This document shows positions 1 to 8,351 of a DNA stretch of 38,749 bases, one piece after another. The number at the start of each line of letters is the position of its first letter. The first letter of the stretch is position 1. The position numbers and the translations under genes are program-made. The stretch covers positions 1-38,749 of the forward strand of contig CALVPP010000006.1 in assembly GCA_944351395.1 (NCBI GenBank), written 5' to 3'. The notes beneath the pieces are model-generated. The model searched no databases, had not been told where the DNA came from, and was given only the letters and a program-made list of their open reading frames with translations. The DNA is from an uncultured Bacilli bacterium (GTDB lineage: Bacteria > Bacillota_I > Bacilli_A > RFN20 > CAG-826).

Positions 1-11
1 TATTTTTGAAA

Positions 12-34
12 AAGCAAAGCTTTTGCTTCTTTTT
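12..34 (+). terminator. Probable terminator of the upstream gene
   Basis: A 7-bp stem (AAGCAAA / TTTGCTT) with a 3-base loop is followed by CTTTTT. It lies 40 bases before truB, so truB probably begins a new transcription unit. The stem is AT-rich, so strength is uncertain. Confidence 0.5.
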
Positions 35-67
35 GCCGTATCTTTTTGTAAAAATTTATAAGATAAT
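33..67 (+). promoter_or_regulatory. truB promoter, near-leaderless
   Basis: A TTGCCG box (33-38) is followed after 18 bases by TATAAG (57-62), overlapping a second -10-like GATAAT (62-67). The truB ATG at 74 lies 6 bases after GATAAT, and no Shine-Dalgarno site fits in between. The transcript would start at or within about 5 bases of the start codon. Confidence 0.45.
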
Positions 68-73
68 AGTTGT

Positions 74-934
74 ATGGTTAACGCTATATTTTTAGTGAAC
101 AAAGAAGTCGGCCCGACTTCTAGAGATATTGTGAATGTTTTAAACAAAACTTTAGGTACGAAAAAATTAGGACATGCTGGATCTCTAGATCCTTTCGCTA
201 GCGGGCTATTAATTATTGGTATGAATCAAGGTTTAAAGCTTGTTCCTTACATTGAAACGCTACCTAAAACGTACATTGCGTCATTAAAATTAGGCATCAA
301 AACTTCAACAGGTGATAGTGAAGGCGAAATTTTAGAAAAAGCAAATATTCCCTCATTAGAAAAAGAACAAGTGGAAAAAGTATTACAATCTTTTTTGGGT
401 GATGTTGAACAAATTCCACCTATGTATAGCGCTCTTAAACACGATGGAGTGCCTCTTTATCAATATGCTAGAAAAGGTGTTGAAATAGAAAGAAAGCCTA
501 GAATCGTTCAAATTTTTGATATAAAGCTTTTATCATTAGACATAGATAATATAATTTTCCTCGTAGAATGTTCTAAAGGCACTTATGTTAGAACTCTAGG
601 CGAAGATATTGCTACAAAATTAGGTACGATTGGCTATCTAGAACATCTAATGCGTACTAAAATTGGTGAATTTAATGTTAAAGATGCTAAGTCGGTAGGT
701 GATATATCGTTAAAAGACGCTATTAGGATAGAAGATGCAACTTACTTCATTCCGTCCATTACCGTCAAAGGCGATGAAGAAAAGAAAGTTAAAAATGGTA
801 TGAAAATGCATTTCAGATGCAATTTTAAACAAGTTAGAATCTTATCTAGTGTCACTGGTGAACTAATTGCTATTTATGAATTAGGTAGTGATGGTGTATA
901 TTATTCAAAAAGGGGTTTCTATGAAAGTAATTGA
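74..934 (+). CDS. truB: tRNA pseudouridine(55) synthase TruB
   Basis: TruB converts U55 of the tRNA T-loop to pseudouridine in the cytoplasm. The 286-residue product has the usual family length. The N-terminus (MVNAIFLVNKEVGPTSRD) matches the family start. The catalytic-aspartate motif GHAGSLDPFASGLL spans about 33-46, with Asp39 as the nucleophile. YSALKHDGVPLYQYARKG (about 118-135) and the GTYVRTLGEDIA block (about 169-180) are also family hallmarks. The C-terminus is a short PUA-like tail. It overlaps ribF by 14 bases, the conserved truB-ribF pair of Bacilli. No Shine-Dalgarno site precedes the ATG, and -10-like hexamers sit just upstream, so a leaderless or near-leaderless mRNA is likely. 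Identity is secure. Confidence 0.96.
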   Translation: MVNAIFLVNKEVGPTSRDIVNVLNKTLGTKKLGHAGSLDPFASGLLIIGMNQGLKLVPYIETLPKTYIASLKLGIKTSTGDSEGEILEKANIPSLEKEQVEKVLQSFLGDVEQIPPMYSALKHDGVPLYQYARKGVEIERKPRIVQIFDIKLLSLDIDNIIFLVECSKGTYVRTLGEDIATKLGTIGYLEHLMRTKIGEFNVKDAKSVGDISLKDAIRIEDATYFIPSITVKGDEEKKVKNGMKMHFRCNFKQVRILSSVTGELIAIYELGSDGVYYSKRGFYESN

Positions 935-1835
935 TATCGATTCATTAAAACGCATAAAAAAATTAGATAATCACCTTGTATTATGTCTTGGTTCTTTTAT
1001 GACTCTACATTTAGGTCATCAAGCTTTAATAAAAGAAGCGACAAAAAATAAAAATAAAGCCGTAGGTGTTTTATCATTACGTCCTTCACCGCGTGTTTTC
1101 TTCGGCCAAGAAAATGATAAGGTTTTGCTCACTGATGGAGATAGAGCGCGGATTCTAACTTCTCTAGGAGTAAATTATCAGATAAATATCAAATTCGATG
1201 AAACTTTAAGTGAAGTTAAAGCGCGAGATTTTATCGAAAAATATTTGTTGCCTTTAGGCACGAAAGAAATATACATTGGTGAAGATTTTCATTTTGGATT
1301 TAAAAGAGAAGGGGATATTAAATTATTATCAGAATATTTTGATGTCCATGTCGTTCCGATGGTAGAAGATGACGAAGATAAAATTTCTTCATCTCGTATC
1401 TATTCTTTAATTCAAAATGGCGACATGGAAAAAGTTACGAAATTATTAGGTCGATATTATGAAGTTTCTGGTACAGTTATTCATGGTCGCGGTAACGGAC
1501 AGAAACTTGCTTTTCCGACTGCTAATATTGCCTTTGACGTACCTTTCCTTCTACCAGAAAAAGGGGTATATCTCGTTCGTGTTTTCGTGAAAGGTGAACC
1601 GCATTTTGCGATGGCAAACGTCGGTGTTCATCCTACTGTTGGCGAATTAAGTTCTCCCATATTAGAAGTTCATATTTTAGACTTTGATGGTTTGATATAC
1701 GATTGGCATCTCTACGTTCAATTTTTTAGAAAAATCAGAGACGAAATTAAGTTTACCTCGACTAAAGAACTCGTCCATCAACTTGAAACAGACAAGAAAA
1801 AAATAAGAGATATTATCTCAAACGAAGTATTTTGA
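921..1835 (+). CDS. ribF: Bifunctional riboflavin kinase / FAD synthetase RibF
   Basis: RibF phosphorylates riboflavin to FMN and adenylates FMN to FAD. The ATG at 921 is chosen over an in-frame ATG at 888 because AAGGGG lies 5 bases before it and the protein then starts like the family. The N-terminal adenylyltransferase domain (about 1-185) carries LGSFMTLHLGH, where the family usually has G-x-F-D-G-x-H-x-G-H, so Asp-Gly is replaced by Met-Thr. The SSSRI block that helps bind nucleotide is kept. The C-terminal kinase domain carries GRGNGQKLAFPTANI, a NVGVHPT motif and LEVHILDFDG with the expected catalytic Glu. The kinase half looks intact. The adenylyltransferase half may be altered in activity. 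It is translationally coupled to truB by overlap. Confidence 0.93.
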   Translation: MKVIDIDSLKRIKKLDNHLVLCLGSFMTLHLGHQALIKEATKNKNKAVGVLSLRPSPRVFFGQENDKVLLTDGDRARILTSLGVNYQINIKFDETLSEVKARDFIEKYLLPLGTKEIYIGEDFHFGFKREGDIKLLSEYFDVHVVPMVEDDEDKISSSRIYSLIQNGDMEKVTKLLGRYYEVSGTVIHGRGNGQKLAFPTANIAFDVPFLLPEKGVYLVRVFVKGEPHFAMANVGVHPTVGELSSPILEVHILDFDGLIYDWHLYVQFFRKIRDEIKFTSTKELVHQLETDKKKIRDIISNEVF

Positions 1836-1846
1836 TAAAATTTCAA

Positions 1847-1874
1847 TTGATTATATATACGAAAAACGTATAAT
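1847..1874 (+). promoter_or_regulatory. rpsO promoter
   Basis: TTGATT (1847-1852) and TATAAT (1869-1874) are separated by 16 bases. Transcription would start near 1881, giving an rpsO leader of about 84 bases. Confidence 0.7.
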
Positions 1875-1880
1875 TTTAGA

Positions 1881-1964
1881 TGCGACTCATCCTTGGTCTA
1901 GCGATTAATATCCTCTAAAGCTAAACTAGGGTTGAGCTAAGAAAAAAGAAATGGAGGAAAAAAG
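1881..1964 (+). promoter_or_regulatory. Candidate S15-binding autoregulatory leader of rpsO
   Basis: The leader can fold into two stacked stems: CTCATCCTT (1886-1894) with AGGGTTGAG (1928-1936), one mismatch, and inside it GTCTAGC (1896-1902) with GCTAAAC (1920-1926), one mismatch. The apical loop holds TCCTCT (1911-1916), complementary over 6 bp, with one G-U pair, to the Shine-Dalgarno GGAGGA (1953-1958). That would make a pseudoknot that hides the ribosome site. S15 is known to repress its own mRNA through unrelated structures in different phyla. The fold here was built by eye. Confidence 0.55.
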
Positions 1965-2234
1965 ATGGCTTTATCTAAACAAGTTAAGCAAGAAATCATT
2001 GCTAAGTACGGTAAAGACGCTAAAGACAGCGGTTCAACAGAAGTACAAATTGCTCTTCTTACCGAACAAATTAGAAATCTTACCGAACATCTTAAGCAAA
2101 ATAAGAAAGATCATTCCTCACGTCGTGGATTATTGATCCTCGTCGGCAAGAGACGTGATTTACTCGATTATCTTGCACGCAAAGACCGTGATAGCTACCT
2201 CAAATTGCTAGCAAGTCTCGAATTACGTAAATAG
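1965..2234 (+). CDS. rpsO: 30S ribosomal protein S15
   Basis: S15 is a primary binder of the 16S rRNA central domain. The 89-residue protein is full length and carries the hallmarks [21 protein letters not shown] and [28 protein letters not shown] at 1953-1958 gives a good ribosome site 6 bases before the ATG. It has its own promoter, a structured leader and a strong terminator, so it is a single-gene unit. It sits between ribF and pnp as in Bacillus. An alternative frame from 1951 is a shadow. Confidence 0.98.
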   Translation: MALSKQVKQEIIAKYGKDAKDSGSTEVQIALLTEQIRNLTEHLKQNKKDHSSRRGLLILVGKRRDLLDYLARKDRDSYLKLLASLELRK

Positions 2235-2249
2235 TTATCCAGGAAATTT

Positions 2250-2279
2250 CCCTCGCTAGTCGAGGGTTTTTCTTTTTTT
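2250..2279 (+). terminator. rpsO terminator
   Basis: CCCTCG (2250-2255), a CTAGT loop and CGAGGG (2261-2266) form a perfect 6-bp GC-rich hairpin, followed by TTTTTCTTTTTTT. This is a typical intrinsic terminator placed 15 bases after the rpsO stop. Confidence 0.93.
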
Positions 2280-2292
2280 GACGTGCTTAAAT

Positions 2293-2301
2293 TGTTATAC
2301 T
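2293..2301 (+). promoter_or_regulatory. Extended -10 promoter of the 34-residue ORF
   Basis: TGTTATACT is an extended -10 (TGn plus TATACT, 2296-2301). The ORF's ATG follows 6 bases later at 2308 with no Shine-Dalgarno site, which predicts a leaderless transcript. The -35 position holds only a T-run. Confidence 0.45.
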
Positions 2302-2307
2302 AATTTT

Positions 2308-2412
2308 ATGAAACAAAAGATTAGTTTTTTAAGTCCCGTCCTTGCTTTAGGCGTTTTATTTTCTATTGTTCCAGCCACTACTTTCATAGCTTTTAAGATG
2401 AAAAAGAGCTAG
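2308..2412 (+). CDS. Hypothetical 34-residue single-span membrane micropeptide
   Basis: This ORF lies between the rpsO terminator and the pnp promoter. It encodes 34 residues: a short basic start (MKQKISF), a hydrophobic segment at about 7-29 containing LALGVLFSIVPATTFIAF, and a basic end (KMKKS) before TAG. The layout, with positive ends flanking one membrane helix, is typical of small bacterial membrane proteins. I do not recognise a family. Its start is 6 bases after an extended -10, matching the spacing seen at plsC, rarA, fmt and lepA in this window, which supports expression. There is no Shine-Dalgarno site. It could instead be a chance ORF. Confidence 0.45.
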   Translation: MKQKISFLSPVLALGVLFSIVPATTFIAFKMKKS

Positions 2413-2432
2413 CGATAATTTCTAAAATTTCT

Positions 2433-2473
2433 ATAACTATTACTAGTTATTCATCTTCATTCTATGCTATCAT
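2433..2473 (+). promoter_or_regulatory. pnp promoter with overlapping inverted repeat
   Basis: TGCTATCAT (2465-2473) is an extended -10. The -35 position (2445-2450) falls inside the right arm of a perfect 7-bp inverted repeat, ATAACTA (2433-2439), TTAC, TAGTTAT (2444-2450). The repeat has no following T-run, so an operator is as likely as a terminator. Confidence 0.4.
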
Positions 2474-2520
2474 ATTGTTAGTTTTAAATTGTTTGAAAGA
2501 GGTAAAAGAAGAAAAAGAAT

Positions 2521-4701
2521 ATGAAAAAGACATTTGAAATGAATTTCCACGGTAAAAAGTTAGTCGTGGAAGTAGGCGAAATTGCAAAGCAAGCTGATGG
2601 TGCAGTTCTCGTTAGATTAGATGACACTGTTGTCTTATCTACTGCTTGTGCATCAAACGAACCTAAAGATGGTGATTTTTTTCCGCTCACCGTCGGTTAT
2701 GAAGAAAAACAATATGCAGTCGGAAAAATTCCTGGTTCTTTTTTAAGAAGAGAAGGGCGTGCTAGTGAACACGCTACATTAACTGCTAGACTCATCGACC
2801 GTCCGATTCGACCGATGTTCGCTGATGGATTCCGTAACGAAGTACAAATCGTCAATACAGTCATGAGTGTCGATCAAGACGCAACACCAGAGATGTCAGC
2901 GATGTTTGGTGCTTCTCTAGCACTTGGCATTTCTGATATTCCATTCGATGGTCCTATTGCTGGTGTTTATGTCGGCAGAGTAGATGGAAAATTTATCATT
3001 AATCCTAGCGTCGAAGAAAAAGAAAAATCTGATATGTTCGTCGCTGTCGCAGGTACTAAGCAAGCTATTAATATGGTGGAAGCTGGTGCGGCGGAAGTGA
3101 GTGAAGAAGATATGTTAGACGCGCTCATGTTCGGCCACGATGCTATCAAAGAATTATGTGCTTTCCAAGAGAAGATCGTTAAGGAAGTTGGAAAGCCAAA
3201 ACGTGAAATCGAATTATACCAAGTCGATGAAGATATTAAAAAAGATATTTACGACCGTAGTTATGATCGACTTATTAAGGCAATTTCTATTTTTGATAAA
3301 TTGGAAAGACAAAACGCCATCGACGCTATCGAACAAGAAATAATCGATTCTTATGAAGCAAAAAAATATGATGACGAAAAGACGCATCGTAAAACGATGA
3401 CGATGGTGAAAGATACGTTAGAAACGATCGTTGCTGATGAAGTAAGAAGGCTTATCACCGAAGATAAGATACGTCCAGATGGTCGTAAAGTCGATGAAAT
3501 TCGTCCTTTAGATGCTCAAATCGATTTATTGCCTCGTGTTCACGGTTCTGCTATGTTCACTCGCGGTCAAACACAAGTCATATCTTCTTGTACATTAGGC
3601 GCTCTTACTGATGAACAAATCATCGATAATTTGACGGAAGAAGATCATAAACGATTCATGCATCATTATAATTTCCCACCTTATTCAGTAGGTGAAGTGG
3701 GTCGTATGGGTTCGCCTGGTCGTCGTGAAATTGGTCATGGTGCATTAGGTGAAAGAGCGTTATCTTACGTCATTCCAAGCGAAGATGTGTTCCCTTATAC
3801 GATAAGAGTTGTGAGTGAAGTCGTAGAATCAAATGGTTCAAGTAGTCAAGCATCTATTTGTGCCTCATGTATGGCTCTTATGGCAGCGGGCGTTCCGATT
3901 AAAGATATGGTGAGCGGTATAGCAATGGGTCTTATTACTAGTGGACCATTGGATGGCAAACATCCGTATACGATTCTAACCGATATTCAAGGTCTTGAAG
4001 ATCATTTTGGTGATATGGACTTTAAAGTAGCTGGTACAAAAAATGGTATTACCGCACTACAAATGGATATTAAAATTAAAGGTGTCACTAAAGAGATTTT
4101 ACGTGAAGCTTTAGCCCAAGCACATGGTGCAAGAGCAAAGATTCGTGAAGTGATGTCTGGTGCTATTAGTGAACCACGTAAAGAAGTATCTAAGTGGGCT
4201 CCTAAGATGGAAACGATGCAAATTGATGTCGATAAGATTCGTGAAGTCATCGGTACTGGTGGTAAAGTCATCAATGATATTATCGCTAAATGCGATAACG
4301 TGAAAATAGACATCGATGATGATGGAAAAGTCGTCATCTATCACACCGATAAAGAAGCTATTCTTAAAGCGCGCCAAATGATTGAAGATATCGTTCGCGA
4401 AGCTAAAGTTGGTGAAATTTATGATGGCGAAGTAACGCGTGTCGAAGATTACGGATGCTTCGTCAAATTATTCGGTGATACTGAAGGATTATGTCACGTC
4501 ACTCGTCTTGGTTGGGGATATATTGAAAAGGTGAGCGATGTTGTTAAAGTTGGTGATAAATTGCGTGTCCGTGTCACGGAAATTGATGAACGTGGCAAGG
4601 TGAAGGTCTCTCATCGAGAATTTGAACCAAAACCAGAAAATTACGTCGAAAAAACTGATAATAATTCCAAAACTTTAAAAAAGAATAATCATCGTCGCTG
4701 A
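2521..4701 (+). CDS. pnp: Polyribonucleotide nucleotidyltransferase (PNPase)
   Basis: PNPase is a phosphorolytic 3'-5' exoribonuclease of mRNA decay that also adds tails. The 726-residue product has two RNase PH cores (about 1-220 and 310-540). The second holds [15 protein letters not shown], the conserved active-site block. A KH domain follows with the GxxG signature in [11 protein letters not shown] (about 577-587), then an S1 domain ([22 protein letters not shown], about 630-651). The tail is short and basic. An AGAGG site lies about 18 bases before the ATG, further than usual, and an in-frame stop rules out an upstream start. An RNase J2-like protein is encoded two genes downstream, so two RNA-decay genes share the block. 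Confidence 0.97.
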   Translation: MKKTFEMNFHGKKLVVEVGEIAKQADGAVLVRLDDTVVLSTACASNEPKDGDFFPLTVGYEEKQYAVGKIPGSFLRREGRASEHATLTARLIDRPIRPMFADGFRNEVQIVNTVMSVDQDATPEMSAMFGASLALGISDIPFDGPIAGVYVGRVDGKFIINPSVEEKEKSDMFVAVAGTKQAINMVEAGAAEVSEEDMLDALMFGHDAIKELCAFQEKIVKEVGKPKREIELYQVDEDIKKDIYDRSYDRLIKAISIFDKLERQNAIDAIEQEIIDSYEAKKYDDEKTHRKTMTMVKDTLETIVADEVRRLITEDKIRPDGRKVDEIRPLDAQIDLLPRVHGSAMFTRGQTQVISSCTLGALTDEQIIDNLTEEDHKRFMHHYNFPPYSVGEVGRMGSPGRREIGHGALGERALSYVIPSEDVFPYTIRVVSEVVESNGSSSQASICASCMALMAAGVPIKDMVSGIAMGLITSGPLDGKHPYTILTDIQGLEDHFGDMDFKVAGTKNGITALQMDIKIKGVTKEILREALAQAHGARAKIREVMSGAISEPRKEVSKWAPKMETMQIDVDKIREVIGTGGKVINDIIAKCDNVKIDIDDDGKVVIYHTDKEAILKARQMIEDIVREAKVGEIYDGEVTRVEDYGCFVKLFGDTEGLCHVTRLGWGYIEKVSDVVKVGDKLRVRVTEIDERGKVKVSHREFEPKPENYVEKTDNNSKTLKKNNHRR

Positions 4702-4728
4702 TGATTTACTTAGGAGGCTTACTAGGTT

Positions 4729-6612
4729 ATGAAAAAGAAACAACGATTGAACTTTTTAGGACTTTTGTTAATTTCTTTAGTTACGAGTTGTGCTACGCCT
4801 AGCGTTCCTCCTAAACTTACTAGTTTTTCTTTAAATCCTGAGGAAGTAACAGTGGAGGTAGGCGACAAAATCGTCTACACTCCTAATTTCTATCCTCTTG
4901 GTGCAGAAGCTGATAAAGTACATTATCTCGTTGCTTCTGGTAGCGAACATCTCATCGAACAAGATGAAGCGAATTTAAATACATTTACCGCGATTGGGAC
5001 TGGCGAAGCACAAGTTAGTGCATACATCGATAAGAGTGAGGATCATCCGCAACTTTTCGCTCTTGCTGATATTCATATCTTAGCTGCTGGTTCTATCGTC
5101 GATGTGACAAAAATTGAAATAAGAACTGATAAAAGTGAACTTAAGGTTGGCGAGACTACTAAAGTTGAAGCGCTTATCTTTCCAAGCAATGCGACGATTA
5201 AAGATATCGCTTGGACATCATCTAACCCTAATGTCGCTAGCGTAGATGATAATGGTACTATTACCGCCATTAGTTTAGGTACTACAGATGTTTATGCTAG
5301 TGCTAAGGATGGAAGCGGTGTTATTTCTAACAAGTTACGCATCGAGGTGAAAGATGAAAATATTGGTGGTGATGAGGATGGCTTAATTACTTCCATCGTC
5401 ATAAGTGGTCCGACTAGTTTACCTATCGGTTCATTTGCTACTTATAACGCTACTGTTACACCAGCAAATAAAGCTCATGAAATCACTTGGTCTACGTCTA
5501 ACGATTTAATCGCAAGCATCGATTCTAGTGGCAATCTCGTCGCTATTAAAGAGGGTGTAGTCGAAGTAAAAGCAGTTGCGAGTGATGGTAGCGGTATCAC
5601 ATCTAATATCATCACTCTCACTATTTCAAAACAGGCTGCAATTCTTATCCAAGAAATAAATATTTCTTGTTTATATTCAAATGTCAATGTCGGTGGTAAA
5701 GCTACTATTAACGCTGCATTAGTTCCTTCTAACGCTACTAACAAGAATCTTAATTGGTCCTCGTCTAATACAAATGTAGCTACCATCGATAGCGAAGGAG
5801 TCTTAACAGCATTAAATGAAGGTTCTACTAACGTTCAAGCTTTCGCTAAAGATGGTAGTGGTGTTTCTTCTAACATCATCACTATTAACGTCGTTACAAG
5901 TGGTGGTGGCGGTACGTATGAAGGATATTACGCGAGCATTAATGAAAGTATGAACGGCACGACTTTACTTAACGCTTTACGCTCCTTAAATAGCCAAAAG
6001 CGAAGAAGCACTGTCGGCTATGGAAACATGTTAGTTAGTGGTGGCAGCAGCAAGAGTAGTGCTTTCTATAAAACGGATTATGACCCTAATCATCCAAATC
6101 AGATCATGACATTCTACTCTGGTAAATTTAGAAACTCAGGCTTAAATAGAGAACATGTTTGGCCTAGTTCACGTGGCGGGGATTACGTCGATAATGATAT
6201 CCATATGCCACGTCCTACCATCACATCTGAAAATGGAAATAGAGGTAATTCTTTCTACGTCGAAGGTAAAAATTCTAGTTCAGGCGGCTGGGATCCTGCG
6301 ATGACTGATTTCGGTTTAGAAAGTTATCGTGGTGATTCGGCACGCATCATCTTCTATTGTGTCGTCGCAAGTTCTAGGTTATCGCTTGTAGATAAAACAA
6401 ACGATAGTACGGGCAATAATACGATGGGCAAATTGAGCGATTTAATTAGATGGCATTTAAGTTACCCAGTGCAGGATAGAGAATTAAGAAGAAATGATGG
6501 AGCGGAAGATTTACAAGGTAACCGCAATCCATTTATCGACCATCCTGAACTCGTCTGTAAGATTTGGGGTAATACGAATTCATCGACACAAAGTTTATGT
6601 GGTTTACGTTAA
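4729..6612 (+). CDS. Secreted lipoprotein endonuclease I with N-terminal Ig-like (BIG2) repeats
   Basis: A lipoprotein signal (lipobox LVTSC, Cys21) would anchor this 627-residue protein outside the cell membrane. Four Ig-like modules follow (about 31-117, 126-208, 222-302, 307-394). The last three share the BIG2 pattern of W-(S/T)-(S/T)-S-N, then VASVD or similar, then a DGSG turn. The C-terminal domain (about 398-627) is endonuclease I-like, with the catalytic NREHVWPSS (His476), GDSARI and the metal-binding-type GNRNPFIDHPE. It probably degrades external DNA or RNA. AGGAGG lies 11 bases before the ATG, and the gene starts 27 bases after pnp and ends 15 before rnjB, so it appears to be in their operon. 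It is an addition to the Bacillus order. A second endonuclease I is at 20344. Confidence 0.9.
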   Translation: MKKKQRLNFLGLLLISLVTSCATPSVPPKLTSFSLNPEEVTVEVGDKIVYTPNFYPLGAEADKVHYLVASGSEHLIEQDEANLNTFTAIGTGEAQVSAYIDKSEDHPQLFALADIHILAAGSIVDVTKIEIRTDKSELKVGETTKVEALIFPSNATIKDIAWTSSNPNVASVDDNGTITAISLGTTDVYASAKDGSGVISNKLRIEVKDENIGGDEDGLITSIVISGPTSLPIGSFATYNATVTPANKAHEITWSTSNDLIASIDSSGNLVAIKEGVVEVKAVASDGSGITSNIITLTISKQAAILIQEINISCLYSNVNVGGKATINAALVPSNATNKNLNWSSSNTNVATIDSEGVLTALNEGSTNVQAFAKDGSGVSSNIITINVVTSGGGGTYEGYYASINESMNGTTLLNALRSLNSQKRRSTVGYGNMLVSGGSSKSSAFYKTDYDPNHPNQIMTFYSGKFRNSGLNREHVWPSSRGGDYVDNDIHMPRPTITSENGNRGNSFYVEGKNSSSGGWDPAMTDFGLESYRGDSARIIFYCVVASSRLSLVDKTNDSTGNNTMGKLSDLIRWHLSYPVQDRELRRNDGAEDLQGNRNPFIDHPELVCKIWGNTNSSTQSLCGLR

Positions 6613-6627
6613 AGAAAGGAGCGATAT

Positions 6628-8304
6628 ATGGCAAAAATTCAAATTGGTGCATTGGGCGGATTAGATGAGAATGGTAAAAATCTCTATCTCGTCATCATCA
6701 ATGGAGATATTTACATTTTAGAATGTGGTTTATCTTATCCGGATAGAACGACTCCTGGAGTCGATTTCATCATTCCTAATGTCGATTTTCTAAAAGAAAA
6801 TAAAGAACGCATCAAATGTTACATCATCACTCATGGACACGATGAGCAATATGGCGCTTTACTTTATCTTTATCCAGAATTACCTGCTCCTGTCTATTTG
6901 AGCGAGACGACTAAAGGAGCCATTGAATTATTTGCTAAAAGTTACGATATGGATATCGAAGGAATTGATTTTCACGTCGTAAAACCTACTTCTAAACAGA
7001 AGATAGGTCGTGTTGACGTAAGTTTCTTTCAAACTGCACATTGCATTGCCGAATCATTTGGTGTCGTCTTTCATACAGAAGATGGTAATGTCGTCTATTC
7101 TGGCGATTTCATCACTGAATATACAACCGTTTCGCCTTATCATTTAGATCTGCGTGCTTTAAGTGAATTAAGTGAAGAAAAAACTCTTCTTCTCATGTGC
7201 GAATCGCCTTTAAGTGATAGACAAGGTTATACCTCGCCAGCACATCACATTACCCCTTTCTTAGAATCCTCTTTTAGAGATGCGAAAGGTCGTCATTTTA
7301 TCGCTATTTATTCACAAAACATGTACCACATGCACGAGATTTTTCATCTCGCTATTAAGTATCGTAAGCGCATCGCGCTTTACGACGAGACGACGAAAGA
7401 CATGTATGATCTCATGCTCAAAACTTCTCCTGAACTCGACAAACAGATGAAAATTTTAGATTTAGAAGATTTAGTTCGCGTGAGGGAACAAGACATTATT
7501 ATTCTCATGTGCGGTATGGGTGAAAAACTATACCATAAAATCGATAAATTAATTCATAAGACTAACGCTGATAAACGCTTATTCATCAAGCCGAGCGATA
7601 CTTTTGTCTTCGCTTGCCCGCCATCATTCACTAATGAGATTAAAGCTACTAATACGATTGACGATTTATATCGTACTGACGCTGATGTCATCAATATTTC
7701 ACGCAAGTCCTTGCTCACCATGCATGCAAGCGAAGAAGATATTAAGATGCTACTTTCCATTCTAAAACCAAAATATTATTTGCCAATACGTGGGGAATAC
7801 CGTGCCCTCATGGCTAATGCACGTATTGCCGTCTCGATGGAAATTAATTTAGGACATCAAAATGTCTTCCTCTTAGATAATGGCTCGATGTTAGAAATCG
7901 ATGGCGGAAATTTAAGAAATATTCAAGATAATTACATGCCTGTTGGCGAGACGTTAGTCGATGGTATCGGTGTCGGTGATGTCGGAAGAAGAGTCATCGA
8001 CGAACGTTTCCAACTTTCAAAAAACGGCGTCATCGTTTTAAGTATCGCTATCGACATCGTCCACGAAAAGATACTTACTTATCCAAGCGTCGCTATTAAA
8101 GGTTATACGACATCTCGTAATTTAGATCTCGTGAAGAAAAATGTTAACGCTCTTTTCCTCGATGAGGTGAATAAAGCCTTGAATGAGCACGTCCACGATG
8201 TGCAAGAAATATCTGATAGTGTTCGCGATCGCGTCAAATTTTTCCTCCGTCATGATAAGGGCTACGTCCCACAAATCATCACTATGATTCAAACTAATGT
8301 TTGA
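6628..8304 (+). CDS. rnjB: RNase J2-like protein with degraded metal site
   Basis: RNase J enzymes are beta-lactamase/beta-CASP ribonucleases of mRNA decay and rRNA maturation. The 558-residue product has the expected length and order, but key ligands differ. The family HxHxDH motif reads THGHDEQ: His69 and His71 are kept, Asp is Glu73 and His is Gln74. The PVHGEYR motif reads PIRGEYR (Arg388 in place of His). His138 and Asp160 (YSGDF) remain. In B. subtilis, rnjB lies close upstream of spoIIIE, as here, and RNase J2 is the weakly active partner of J1. So a J2-type scaffold is likely, with an active J1 elsewhere. AAAGGAG precedes the ATG; the previous stop is 15 bases away. Confidence 0.88.
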   Translation: MAKIQIGALGGLDENGKNLYLVIINGDIYILECGLSYPDRTTPGVDFIIPNVDFLKENKERIKCYIITHGHDEQYGALLYLYPELPAPVYLSETTKGAIELFAKSYDMDIEGIDFHVVKPTSKQKIGRVDVSFFQTAHCIAESFGVVFHTEDGNVVYSGDFITEYTTVSPYHLDLRALSELSEEKTLLLMCESPLSDRQGYTSPAHHITPFLESSFRDAKGRHFIAIYSQNMYHMHEIFHLAIKYRKRIALYDETTKDMYDLMLKTSPELDKQMKILDLEDLVRVREQDIIILMCGMGEKLYHKIDKLIHKTNADKRLFIKPSDTFVFACPPSFTNEIKATNTIDDLYRTDADVINISRKSLLTMHASEEDIKMLLSILKPKYYLPIRGEYRALMANARIAVSMEINLGHQNVFLLDNGSMLEIDGGNLRNIQDNYMPVGETLVDGIGVGDVGRRVIDERFQLSKNGVIVLSIAIDIVHEKILTYPSVAIKGYTTSRNLDLVKKNVNALFLDEVNKALNEHVHDVQEISDSVRDRVKFFLRHDKGYVPQIITMIQTNV

Positions 8305-8351
8305 AACACTAATTATTAAAATAACCCCACATTTATAGGAAACAAATCATT

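Noticed and set aside
888-920. Upstream in-frame start for ribF
   Set aside because: The ATG at 921 has a good AAGGGG site and gives the family N-terminus; the extra 11 residues do not.
1951-2136. 61-residue ORF overlapping rpsO
   Set aside because: It lies in another frame across the rpsO ribosome site and coding region; S15 is certain.
4850-5900. DNA tandem repeat in the Ig-like region
   Set aside because: The modules repeat as protein motifs (BIG2) but are diverged at the DNA level; no recent duplication is seen.
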